A stretch of 17,216 nucleotides of DNA, from contig JBDKTJ010000018.1 of the NCBI GenBank assembly GCA_039698075.1, positions 1 through 17,216 of the forward strand. Direction: 5' to 3'. Positions 7,388-17,029 of this stretch are shown here, one piece after another. The position numbers and the translations under genes are program-made. The DNA is from JAJFVC01 sp039698075. Its GTDB lineage: Bacteria > Planctomycetota > Planctomycetia > Pirellulales > Thermoguttaceae. Below the pieces are notes generated by a model. That model saw only the letters and a program-made list of their open reading frames with translations, had not been told where the DNA came from and searched no databases. Every line of letters starts with the position of its first letter. The first letter of the stretch is position 1.

Positions 7388-8673
7388 GCGAGCGCGTCCT
7401 CTACATCGAAGATGATCCAGCCCAAGCCCGACTGGCCCAAAAATGCCTGGAGCGGGCCGGTTACGCCGTCGACCTGGCCGCCAACGGCGAGCAGGGGCTC
7501 GCCCAATGCGCCCAACAAAACTACGACGCGGTGATCGTCGACCAAACCATGCCGGGCCTCAGCGGCCTGGACGTCATCCGAACGCTCCGCCAACGCGGCC
7601 CGGTGCCCCCGACCATCATGGTCACCGGCACCGGCAACGAACGCATCGCCGTCGAGGCCATGAAGCTGGGCCTGAGCGACTATCTGGTCAAAGACCTCGA
7701 GGGCGGCTTCGTCAACGTCCTCCCCTTGGTGGTCCAACGCGTCATCGCCCAACAAAATACGCTCGTCGAAAAACAACAGATGGAGCAAGAGCTGGCGCTG
7801 GCCGAAAAACTCCAGGCCATCGGACAACTGGCCGCCGGCATCGCCCACGAAATCAACACGCCGACCCAATACATCGGCGACAACGCCCGATTCCTCGAAA
7901 ACGCCTTTGAACACATCGACCTGCTGCTCGCCGCCTTTCAGAAACTGTTGCAGGCCGTCCGCGAAAACGCCGTCACTGACGCCCTGCTCGACGAGGTCGA
8001 ACAAAAACTCCGCAAGACCGACCTCGAATACTTTTCGTCCGAAATTCCGAAGGCCATCCAGCAGTCGCTCGAAGGCGTCCGCCACGTCAGCGAAATCGTC
8101 GGCGCCATGAAGGAGTATTCGCATCCCGACGGCGGACGCCAGCAGCCGACCGACCTGAACCACATCGTCGAAAACGCGGTGACGTTGTGTCAGAACGAAT
8201 GGAAATACGTCGCCGACGTCGTCACCGATTTCGACGCCGAGCTGCCGCCGGTCCGATGCGTGCCGTCCGATATCCACCGCGTGGTCGTCAATCTGCTTGT
8301 GAACGCCGCCCACGCCACGGCCGAGGCCACGCGATTCGGCGCCCTGGGCAAACGCCCCCTCGTCGTTCGCACCCGTCGCGACGGCTCCTGGGCGGAAATC
8401 CGCGTCAAGGACTTCGGCTGCGGCATCCCCGACGATATCCGCGACCGGGTGTTCGAACCGTTCTTCACCACCAAGGACGTCGGCGTCGGCACCGGACAAG
8501 GACTGTCGATCGCCCGCGCCCTGGTCGTCGAAAAACACAACGGCACGATTCGTTTTGAAAGCGAATCCGGTCGCGGCACAACCTTCTACGTCCGCCTGCC
8601 CATCGGCGGATCGCCCGAACCCGCGCCGCAGCCCGCGGCCGAACAACAAGAGCCCGAACTCCAGCCGGTATGA
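7384..8673 (+). CDS. Histidine kinase with N-terminal receiver domain
   Basis: A 429-residue soluble kinase with a receiver domain at 4-122 (D10-D11, phosphoacceptor D53, T81, K103), a coiled linker at 123-145, a dimerisation and phosphoacceptor domain with H155 in AGIAHEINTP, and a HATPase_c domain from about 270 to 415. The ATPase shows the N box (VVVNLLVNAAHA), G1 (DFGCGIPDD), F box (FEPFFTTK) and G2 (GTGQGLSIA), so it should be active. There is no transmembrane or sensor domain; the receiver may be the input. The start is taken as TTG at 7384, overlapping the preceding TGA as TTGA, because AAGGAG lies seven bases upstream and the receiver begins immediately. The open frame far upstream is a shadow of the HD-GYP gene. 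The C-terminal 20 residues are Pro/Gln/Glu-rich. It probably phosphorylates the regulator next door. Confidence 0.9.
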   Translation: MSERVLYIEDDPAQARLAQKCLERAGYAVDLAANGEQGLAQCAQQNYDAVIVDQTMPGLSGLDVIRTLRQRGPVPPTIMVTGTGNERIAVEAMKLGLSDYLVKDLEGGFVNVLPLVVQRVIAQQNTLVEKQQMEQELALAEKLQAIGQLAAGIAHEINTPTQYIGDNARFLENAFEHIDLLLAAFQKLLQAVRENAVTDALLDEVEQKLRKTDLEYFSSEIPKAIQQSLEGVRHVSEIVGAMKEYSHPDGGRQQPTDLNHIVENAVTLCQNEWKYVADVVTDFDAELPPVRCVPSDIHRVVVNLLVNAAHATAEATRFGALGKRPLVVRTRRDGSWAEIRVKDFGCGIPDDIRDRVFEPFFTTKDVGVGTGQGLSIARALVVEKHNGTIRFESESGRGTTFYVRLPIGGSPEPAPQPAAEQQEPELQPV

Positions 8674-8688
8674 GACGATTCAAAAATC

Positions 8689-10989
8689 TCACCGCGACAG
8701 CCACGGCGCCAGCGCCCGCTTCGCACGCGTCAAGGCGCCCGCCAGCGTCGTCGACTCGTCTTCGTAGGCCATCAAGTACGAGCGGAAACTGACCAGCACG
8801 TCCCGCGCCAGGTCCATCACGTCGTGGCGGCGACGATCCCGACCGCGCCGCGGCGAAACAATCACGCGCATCCGCGTCCGCGTCGTTCCGGCGTCGAGCG
8901 ACTTCGCATGTTCGTCGCGTCGATCCCTCTGAAGACGTTCTTCCTCGAACGCCACCTCGACCGTGAACGCCGTCGTCCGATCGGCGAAACGACGGAACCG
9001 GCCGTTGCCCGTCCGATATTCGATCTCCAACCGAACCCGATTGCCGTCCGTCGCGACGATCTTCGCCTGATGGTCGGCCACGAATCCGCGCAGTTTCTCG
9101 ATGGCCATTTTGACCGGGACCGGCGTGATCAAATCCTGCTGCAAAACCTCTTTCGACCGCACGGCCTCCAGTTGCCGCGAACCGGCCGCGTCCGACTCTT
9201 CGCCGGCGCCGCTTCCGAGCTGCACGACCGTGTTGCGGCCGTTCGCTTTGGCCAACAGCAGCGCACGGTCGGCCCTCCGCAACATCGTCTCCGGCGTGTC
9301 GCCCGGCTGAATCTCGGTCACGCCGAAGCTGACCGTCACCGAGCGGCCCTCCATCCGCGGCTGTGCAATCTGGCCGAGCGCCTTGCGAATCTGCTCAGCC
9401 CGCCGCGCCGCCGCCGCGTTGTCGCAATCGGCGCACAACAACACGAACTCCTCGCCGCCGTAACGAGCCACCAGGTCGCCGGGCCGGCACGAACTCTTCA
9501 GCAGCGACGCCAAACACTTGATCGCGTCGTCGCCCGCCTGGTGGCCGTAGGTGTCGTTGACCCGCTTGAACCGATCCAAGTCGCACATCATCAAGCTGCA
9601 CGGCGCCTGTTGCTGTTGATGCGCCGCGACGAACATCGCATGGACGCGGTCGAACTCGGCCCGATTGGCCACCTGCGTCAGCGGATCTTTCGTGGCCTTC
9701 TCGTGCAATTGCTGGCAGCGTTGCTCCAGCGACGTCTCCGACGATGCGTCGTGAAACAACAGGATCGCCCCCTGCAAAACGCCCTGCGCGTCGATGACCG
9801 GAATCGCATGGGCGTCGACCGCCACGGGCCGCTGTCCGCGGCCGAGAATCGTCAGCCGACGCAACGATTGCACGCCGCAATGAATCGCCGTCTGGACCGG
9901 GCAGTCCGCCGCCGCGATGGTTCGGCCCTTTTCGTCCGAAAGCCCCAACACGTCGGGATTCCAAAGCCGCCCGCGAACGCTCGCGCCGGCCACTCCGGTC
10001 ATCCGTTCCGTCCCCCGATTCCACGACTGAACCCGACCGGCGGCGTCAATGAACACCACCGCATCGTACATATTGTCGAGCAACCGACTCTGAAACAAAG
10101 CCTGGACGTCCGGTTCCGTCGCCGTCCACGCCTCGCCGTTGAATCCCCACGGCGCATCCACACGGTCCGGCTCCAGCATCCCCAACCAACGATGCGCCAC
10201 CTCCCAATGAATCGCCGTTTGATCTTCTCGGCAAAAATCGGCAAACTGACGGACCAACTCCGGATCGAACTGCGTGCCCGCCCCGGCGAACAATTCGGCC
10301 ATGGCCCGCTCCTGCGACTGCGCCGGCCGATAAACCCGATCCGTCGTGATGGCGTCGTACGCCTCGGCCACCGCAATCATCCGCGCGCCAAGCGGAATCC
10401 GCTCGCCGGAGATCGTCGAACCGTTGCCCGGTCTGGTCGCCGATTCCGATACGCTGCCGTCGTACCAGGTCGAAATGTGTCGGACCATCTCCAACACCAG
10501 CGGCAACGTGCAACTACCCCGCAAGATGTCGAGACTCATCCTCCGCGACTGCGACATCACGGCCGTCTCGTCCGCGTCCAACGTCCCGGCCTTCAACAAC
10601 ACAGAATCCGGCACGCCGATCGCGCCGACGTCGTGCAGCAACGCCGCCACTTCCACCGCGTCGCGCTCGGCGTCCTGCAACCCGATCCGCGACGCCCAGG
10701 CCGAACAGCTCAACGCCACCCGCAAACCATGACCGGCCACCGCGGCGTTCTTGCACCGCAACGCCGCAAACAGACTGGCCGCGGCCCCCAACCGAATCTC
10801 GACCAACCGGCGGTCGATCGCCTCGCTGAAAACCGGCGGCAACGTATGTCCGGCGGCCGTGACGGCTTCCAGCTCTTGCAGCAAGGCCTGAAGGTCCGCC
10901 ACGCGACGATCGACCGGTCCAGGCGGCAAATCGCCACCCGGTCGGTTCAGTGCAGATAACTCAGTCTGGGGTCCTCGTGCCATCGTCAT
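8689..10989 (-). CDS. Diguanylate cyclase with degenerate HD-GYP, PAS and unassigned C-terminal domains
   Basis: A 766-residue protein with no membrane segment. Residues 65-260 resemble an HD-GYP domain: H87, LLHDVGAIGVPDSVLLKAG with H119-D120, and a late AEAYDAITTDRVYRP. The signature that should read HHExxDGxGYP is RHISTWYDGSVSE at 170-182, and the lysine of HDIGK is alanine, so phosphodiesterase activity is doubtful. A PAS-like segment covers 300-415 (AVVFIDAAGRVQSWNRGTERMTG). GGDEF follows at 433-592 with RYGGEEF (GGEEF at 511-515) and an intact inhibitory site RPGD at 502-505, so it should make cyclic di-GMP and be feedback controlled. Residues 620-741, basic and without a domain I can name, end the protein. 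The ATG at 10989 has no good ribosome site; an ATG at 10983 is equally possible. It faces the kinase gene with a 15-base gap. Confidence 0.9.
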   Translation of the reverse strand: MTMARGPQTELSALNRPGGDLPPGPVDRRVADLQALLQELEAVTAAGHTLPPVFSEAIDRRLVEIRLGAAASLFAALRCKNAAVAGHGLRVALSCSAWASRIGLQDAERDAVEVAALLHDVGAIGVPDSVLLKAGTLDADETAVMSQSRRMSLDILRGSCTLPLVLEMVRHISTWYDGSVSESATRPGNGSTISGERIPLGARMIAVAEAYDAITTDRVYRPAQSQERAMAELFAGAGTQFDPELVRQFADFCREDQTAIHWEVAHRWLGMLEPDRVDAPWGFNGEAWTATEPDVQALFQSRLLDNMYDAVVFIDAAGRVQSWNRGTERMTGVAGASVRGRLWNPDVLGLSDEKGRTIAAADCPVQTAIHCGVQSLRRLTILGRGQRPVAVDAHAIPVIDAQGVLQGAILLFHDASSETSLEQRCQQLHEKATKDPLTQVANRAEFDRVHAMFVAAHQQQQAPCSLMMCDLDRFKRVNDTYGHQAGDDAIKCLASLLKSSCRPGDLVARYGGEEFVLLCADCDNAAAARRAEQIRKALGQIAQPRMEGRSVTVSFGVTEIQPGDTPETMLRRADRALLLAKANGRNTVVQLGSGAGEESDAAGSRQLEAVRSKEVLQQDLITPVPVKMAIEKLRGFVADHQAKIVATDGNRVRLEIEYRTGNGRFRRFADRTTAFTVEVAFEEERLQRDRRDEHAKSLDAGTTRTRMRVIVSPRRGRDRRRHDVMDLARDVLVSFRSYLMAYEDESTTLAGALTRAKRALAPWLSR

Positions 10990-11153
10990 GGGTGCATATT
11001 CTCAGGCGTGACATCTACCAAGTGAAACCTAGGTTATTTACGCAAGATGGTCAAAACAAACAGGCTTTAATCCCTCTCATCAAGCCGCTGGGCCTGGACA
11101 ACCGAACATTTCAATAAGAGATACTGTTTGCGTACTTTACCTAACGTGCCGCC

Positions 11154-12098
11154 ATGTCGACCTCCGACCCCAATTCGTCTCAGCCCTACGGCGACGCGGC
11201 CTTTTTGGACCGCCAACCGCGGCTCCGCGAATTGATCCCTCGCGGACGGGTCGGCCTGTTTTTCTTGCTCACGACCGTCGGGGCGGCGCTGGCCCTGTTC
11301 GAGGCGTCTTACGGCTGGATGCTTCATCGGGTGGCCTCGGGCGACGCCGTTCCGTCGTTGGACCTGACGGCCAAAGGCAGCGTCGGCGGTTGGTTCCTCT
11401 CGCTGACGCTGTTGTCCGCCACCGCGACGGCGTTGGTCATCTACAGCATTCGCCGCCACCGGCTCGATGACCGACACGGTCGATTTCGGATCTGGCTTTG
11501 GGCGGCGGTCGTCTGCTTTTTGCTGGCCGCCAACGAGGGGGTTCACCTGCGCGAGACGATCCGCGACCTGATCGGCGTTTGCCACGGCGTGCTGCTGTTG
11601 AGCGACCATTCCATCGGATGGCCCATTTTGTACGGCGTCCTGGCAGTCACGGTCGGTTCGCGAATGGCGGCCGACATGCGCGGCTGCCGCACGTCCAGCG
11701 TGTTGCTGCTGTTGGCCACCGTCGCCTACAGTCTTGCGGTCGCCGTCCGCTGGGGTTGGATTGCAATTCAGCCCGACAATGCGAACGTGTTGTTGCGGAC
11801 CGGTTGCGAACTGTCCGGCCACTGGGCGTTTTGGGCGTCGTTGGTGGTTTTCGCCCGGCACACCGCGATGGACGCCGAAGGTCTGTTGCCTCCACCGCCC
11901 ACGCTCGACTCGGACGAAGACGCCTCCGACCACCAGCCCGCCGGGGATTGGAGCGCCGTCCATCGTCCGCACAACGTTCCTCAGCCGGCCTTTCAAAGCC
12001 AAAACGCCGCGTCGACCGTCGAACACAAGCTGACCAAAGCCGAGAAAAAGGCCCTCAAGGAGCGGCTTTTGCGGGCGCGAGCCGAGCGGATGTCCTAA
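11154..12098 (+). CDS. Multi-pass membrane protein of unknown function
   Basis: I do not recognise the family of this 314-residue protein. About six hydrophobic segments can be seen, near residues 32-52, 78-98, 111-127, 153-171, 181-203 and 221-236. They are preceded by a 30-residue hydrophilic N-terminus and followed by a hydrophilic tail from 240 to 314. The tail is first proline- and acid-rich (PPPPTLDSDEDASD) and ends in a basic helix (LTKAEKKALKERLLRARAER), likely cytoplasmic. There are no catalytic or transporter motifs. The ATG at 11154 is the first in frame; there is no clear ribosome site. The spacer to the divergent cyclase gene (10990-11153) is AT-richer than its surroundings and contains the palindrome AACCTAGGTT at 11026-11035. 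The downstream gap carries a repeat element, so it seems to be transcribed alone. Confidence 0.8.
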   Translation: MSTSDPNSSQPYGDAAFLDRQPRLRELIPRGRVGLFFLLTTVGAALALFEASYGWMLHRVASGDAVPSLDLTAKGSVGGWFLSLTLLSATATALVIYSIRRHRLDDRHGRFRIWLWAAVVCFLLAANEGVHLRETIRDLIGVCHGVLLLSDHSIGWPILYGVLAVTVGSRMAADMRGCRTSSVLLLLATVAYSLAVAVRWGWIAIQPDNANVLLRTGCELSGHWAFWASLVVFARHTAMDAEGLLPPPPTLDSDEDASDHQPAGDWSAVHRPHNVPQPAFQSQNAASTVEHKLTKAEKKALKERLLRARAERMS

Positions 12099-12114
12099 CA
12101 CGACAGCGCTGGGT

Positions 12115-12293
12115 TCACCACGGAGACACGGAGAACACTGAGACAGAAGGACAAAAGGGATAAGAACTTAGGACCATAGCGCCGTTCTCGGAAATGCGAC
12201 GACCTTGCACATGGGTGCGACATTCTCGCCAGATGGCGGCCTGCAAGAGCACCTTCTTTTCTGCTTCTCGGTGTTCTCGTGTCTCCGTGGTGA
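12115..12293. mobile_element. MITE-like repeat element with inverted ends, about 180 bp
   Basis: TCACCACGGAGACACG at 12115-12130 is repeated exactly, inverted, at 12278-12293. Allowing one single-base gap and a few mismatches, the similarity extends inward to about 44 bases per arm (GAGAACACTGAGA against AGAACACCGAGA, then purine-rich sequence). The interior of about 90 bases codes for nothing convincing. I see no clear target-site duplication. Sequences of the type CCACGGAGACACGGAG are a common intergenic repeat in many environmental bacterial genomes; that is recollection, not a search. It fills most of the 312-base gap between the membrane-protein gene and gltX. Confidence 0.65.
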
Positions 12294-12320
12294 GTTTCCT
12301 ACGTGCCTGAGCTAGGTCAA

Positions 12321-12350
12321 TAGACATCCCCCCATAAAACATGGTAATCT
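12321..12350 (+). promoter_or_regulatory. Possible gltX promoter, extended -10 type
   Basis: TAGACA (12321-12326, five of six to consensus) is followed after 18 bases by TAATCT (12345-12350), which is preceded by TGG as in an extended -10. It lies 60 bases before the gltX start and just outside the repeat element. Confidence 0.4.
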
Positions 12351-12410
12351 GACGGTTTCCGCTCCGTACGAATCACTGCCTCTCACTGACCACTGGCCAC
12401 TAAACCGCTC

Positions 12411-13982
12411 ATGCCGTCCGTCCGCACCCGATTTGCTCCCAGTCCGACCGGTTACCTGCATATTGGTGGGGTCCGCACCGCTCTGTTTAATTGGCTCTTC
12501 GCCCGACAACACGGCGGACAGTTCATTCTGCGGATCGACGACACCGATCAGCAGCGCAACGTCGACGAGGCGTTGCAGCCGATCCTGGACGGGCTGCATT
12601 GGCTGGGCATCGACTGGGACGAGGGGCCCGAGGTGGGCGGACCGTTCGCCCCGTACTATCAATCGCAACGCCACGATCGCTACCAAGCCGCCGTCGAACA
12701 ACTACTGGCCAGCGGTTTCGCCTACTACGACTACGCCACGCCGGCCGAGTTGCAGGCCGATCGTCAGGCGGCCGAACACCAACAGCGGCCGTTCCGCTAC
12801 GATCGCCGTTTCATGGCCCAAACGCCGGCCGATCGGGCCCGATTCGAAGCCGAAGGTCGCCAAGCGGTCGTGCGGCTCAAAATGCCGACCGAGGGCGTGC
12901 TGGTGATCGACGATCTGATTCGCGGCCGGGTCGAGTTTGAATGGGCACGCGAGCAAGACCACGTCATTCAACGGACCGACGGCACCTGCCTGTATCACCT
13001 GGCCAACGTGGTCGACGACCACGACCTGCAAATCAGCCACGTCATTCGGGCCGAGGAGCATTTGTCGAACACGCCGCGTCAGATTTTCATGCTCGAAGCG
13101 CTCGGATATCCGCGTCCGGCCTACGCCCACCTGCCGTTCGTGGCCGAGCCGGGCAGCCGCAACAAACTGAGCAAGCGGAAACTTGACAAGTATCTCAAAA
13201 ACCGCGATTTCGCCCAACTGGTCGAACACGGCCGCCCCATCGCCCAACGGATCGGCCACGCCGTCGAGGCCGACGCCTTCAATCCCGTGATCGTCGATTT
13301 TTATCGAACGATCGGCTACCTGCCCGAGGCGATCCTCAACTATCTGGCCTTGCTCGGTTGGTCGCTGGACGACAAGACCGAGCATTTTTCTTGTCAGGAA
13401 CTGATCCAGAATTTTTCGTTGGACCGCGTGAACAAATCGCCGGCCAGTTTCGATCCCAAAAAACTTTGGGCCTTCGAGGATTGGCACTTCCAACAACTTT
13501 CGCTCGAACAAAAAGTCGCGCAGGTGACGCCGTATCTCGAAAAGGCGAGCCTCGTGGCCTCTCCCCCCGACGATCGGCAACGCGCGCGGATCGACCAACT
13601 GGTCGCCGCGGCCAGCGATCGCATCAAAACCTCCGGCGACGTGTTGGCCTTCGACGACTTTTTCTTGCCCGACGACGAGTTTCCTTACGACGAAAAAGCC
13701 TTTGAAAAGCACCTGCGTCAAGGCGACGGTCTTGCGCGGTTACGAGAGTTCCGCGAGTCGTTGGCCGCCCTCGAACCGTTCGACGTCCCGTCGCTCGAAC
13801 GGCTCATGCACGATTTCATCGCTCAGCGACAGATCAAAATCGGGCAGGTGATCCATGCGGTGCGCGTGGCCGTGACCGGCAAGTCGATCGGCCTGGGGCT
13901 ATTCGACACGCTAGCGATTCTCGGCCGCCCAAGCGTCCTGCGCCGCATCGATCGAACCATCGAACGAACGGCGGCGTCCTAA
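12411..13982 (+). CDS. gltX: Glutamyl-tRNA synthetase
   Basis: A 523-residue class I synthetase that charges tRNA-Glu. Seen: RFAPSPTGYLHIGG with the HIGH-type motif at 17-20, LRIDDTD at 40-46, and the KMSKS-type loop KLSKR at 252-256. GYLPEAILNYLALLGW and the FSLDRVNKSPASFD region then lead into the helical anticodon-binding part. No CxC zinc motif is present; the site reads YYDYATPAEL. Compared with typical GluRS, about 28-30 extra residues (around 257-298, KLDKYLKNRDF...VDFYRT) lie between KLSKR and GYLPEA. The ATG at 12411 starts exactly at the conserved N-terminus; there is no evident ribosome site. Whether it is discriminating or also charges tRNA-Gln cannot be read directly, but the adjacent glnS makes a discriminating enzyme likely. 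Confidence 0.96.
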   Translation: MPSVRTRFAPSPTGYLHIGGVRTALFNWLFARQHGGQFILRIDDTDQQRNVDEALQPILDGLHWLGIDWDEGPEVGGPFAPYYQSQRHDRYQAAVEQLLASGFAYYDYATPAELQADRQAAEHQQRPFRYDRRFMAQTPADRARFEAEGRQAVVRLKMPTEGVLVIDDLIRGRVEFEWAREQDHVIQRTDGTCLYHLANVVDDHDLQISHVIRAEEHLSNTPRQIFMLEALGYPRPAYAHLPFVAEPGSRNKLSKRKLDKYLKNRDFAQLVEHGRPIAQRIGHAVEADAFNPVIVDFYRTIGYLPEAILNYLALLGWSLDDKTEHFSCQELIQNFSLDRVNKSPASFDPKKLWAFEDWHFQQLSLEQKVAQVTPYLEKASLVASPPDDRQRARIDQLVAAASDRIKTSGDVLAFDDFFLPDDEFPYDEKAFEKHLRQGDGLARLREFRESLAALEPFDVPSLERLMHDFIAQRQIKIGQVIHAVRVAVTGKSIGLGLFDTLAILGRPSVLRRIDRTIERTAAS

Positions 13983-14033
13983 ATTTTACCATTGAACCAA
14001 GCGATCTCCCCACCACCGTTTCAATCATCCATC

Positions 14034-15746
<1,713 letters not shown>

Positions 15747-15836
15747 AAGAACGAGGGGCGTGGGGCGTGGAATGAAACATCGCAATCCTGGCGACCACTG
15801 ATTCGCGGTCCCTATTGAACCACCATTTTTTGCAAC

Positions 15837-16877
15837 ATGTCCGATTCACGGCAATTCATCACGACGGCGGACGCGCGGCCGCCTTTTTTCGCCGGCATTG
15901 ACCTCGGCGGCACCAACATCAAGATCGGCGTGGTCGACGACCTCGGCCGCTCGCTGTCCTGGCTCAGCGTCCCCACCGACGTCGAACGAGGTCCCGAAGA
16001 CGCCGCCCGACGCATGGGCGATTCGGTCCGTCGCGCGGTCCAACAGGCCGGCCTCTCGATGGCCGATCTCTCCGGCATCGGGCTGGGCTCGCCCGGCGGC
16101 ATGGACATCCCCTCCGGCATGTTGACCACCGTGATCAATCTGACCGGCTGGGACAATTTCCCGATCCGCGACCGCGTGAGCCACTACTGCGGCATGCCCG
16201 TCACGTTTGAAAACGACGCCAACGCCGCGGCCTATGGCGAATATTGGATCGGCTCGGGCCGCGATTTTCAGAGCATGGTTCTATTGACGCTCGGCACGGG
16301 CATCGGCTGCGGCATCATCCTCGGCGACCTGGTGGTCCAAGGCGCGCACAGTCACGGCGGCGAGGCGGGCCATGTGATCATCGACCCGTCGCCCAACGCT
16401 CGCATGTGCGGCTGCGGCTGGCGCGGACATCTTGAAGCCTACGCCAGCGCGACGGCCGTCATCCGTCGCACGCAAGAGGCGCTCGACGCCGGCCAACCGA
16501 GTTCGCTGTCCGCCCGCGTGGCCGCCGGCGAAGAACTCACGCCCAAACTGGTGGCCGAAGAGGCCGAACGCGGCGACCCGCTGTCCAACCAAATCATTTC
16601 GGACACCGCCCGATATCTGGGCATCGGCGCGGTCGACGTCATGCACGTGGTGGACCCGGCGGTCGTGTTGTTGGGCGGGGCGATGACGTTCGGCGGGCGA
16701 GAAAGCTCGTTGGGCCGCCGGTTTTTGGCCGAAGTGGACGCCGTCATTCGCCAACTGGCCCGACCCGTGCTGGCCCGCGACACGGTGTTGGATTTCGCCA
16801 CGCTCGGCGGCGACGCCGGCTACATCGGAGCGGCAGGCGTAGCCCGACTGGCCTTCAAATCCCGCACCCGCTCGTAG
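15837..16877 (+). CDS. glk: ROK-family glucokinase
   Basis: A 346-residue ROK protein, most likely glucokinase (ATP plus glucose to glucose 6-phosphate, cytoplasmic). Seen: the phosphate-binding DLGGTNIK at 22-29, GLGSPGGMD, the catalytic base D127 in ENDANAAAYGEYWIG, LGTGIGCG at 152-159, and the sugar- and zinc-binding region GGEAGH (174-179) followed by CGCGWRGHLEAYAS (191-204). The ROK zinc site usually has three cysteines (CxCGxxGC); here the third is H198. There is no DNA-binding helix-turn-helix at the N-terminus, so it is an enzyme and not a NagC/XylR-type repressor. The first 15 residues are an extra tail before FFAGIDLGGT. The ATG at 15837 has no good ribosome site. It sits 90 bases after glnS; that gap holds G-rich repeats and no clear terminator. 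Sugar specificity is inferred. Confidence 0.9.
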   Translation: MSDSRQFITTADARPPFFAGIDLGGTNIKIGVVDDLGRSLSWLSVPTDVERGPEDAARRMGDSVRRAVQQAGLSMADLSGIGLGSPGGMDIPSGMLTTVINLTGWDNFPIRDRVSHYCGMPVTFENDANAAAYGEYWIGSGRDFQSMVLLTLGTGIGCGIILGDLVVQGAHSHGGEAGHVIIDPSPNARMCGCGWRGHLEAYASATAVIRRTQEALDAGQPSSLSARVAAGEELTPKLVAEEAERGDPLSNQIISDTARYLGIGAVDVMHVVDPAVVLLGGAMTFGGRESSLGRRFLAEVDAVIRQLARPVLARDTVLDFATLGGDAGYIGAAGVARLAFKSRTRS

Positions 16878-16894
16878 CGTGCAAAAGTCCCCTC

Positions 16895-16911
16895 GCCCTT
16901 TGGGTAAGGGC
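16895..16911. repeat. Hairpin unit 1 of the right-hand array
   Basis: GCCCTT and AAGGGC pair around a 5-base loop. It lies 17 bases after the glucokinase stop, inside the longer GCAA...TTGC context. There is no T-run, so it is not an obvious terminator. Confidence 0.55.
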
Positions 16912-16927
16912 TTGCAAACATGGTCCC

Positions 16928-16944
16928 CTCTCCCTCCGGGAGAG
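16928..16944. repeat. Hairpin unit 2 of the right-hand array
   Basis: CTCTCCC and GGGAGAG form a 7-bp stem with a 3-base loop. The surrounding CCCCTCTCCCTCCGGGAGAG resembles a REP-like unit common between genes in many bacteria (recollection). Confidence 0.6.
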
Positions 16945-16984
16945 AGTTAGTGCGGTTTCACTCTCGCTGTAGCGTGTTGGGTGC

Positions 16985-17009
16985 CATGCCCACGCTTGTC
17001 GTGGGCATG
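16985..17009. repeat. Hairpin unit 3 of the right-hand array
   Basis: CATGCCCACG and CGTGGGCATG form a perfect 10-bp stem with loop CTTGT. Confidence 0.7.
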
Positions 17010-17029
17010 TTTCCCCGAGAAAAACCTCA

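Noticed and set aside
7192..8649. Minus-strand open frame of 485 codons
   Set aside because: Antisense shadow of the HD-GYP and kinase genes; no recognisable protein features.
8824..10959. Plus-strand open frame of 711 codons
   Set aside because: Antisense to the cyclase gene, whose strand carries clear HD, PAS and GGDEF motifs. The Arg/His/Pro-rich product is typical of an antisense frame in GC-rich DNA.
12115..12342. Minus-strand 75-codon frame
   Set aside because: It lies inside the inverted-repeat element and includes its purine-rich arms; no protein signal.
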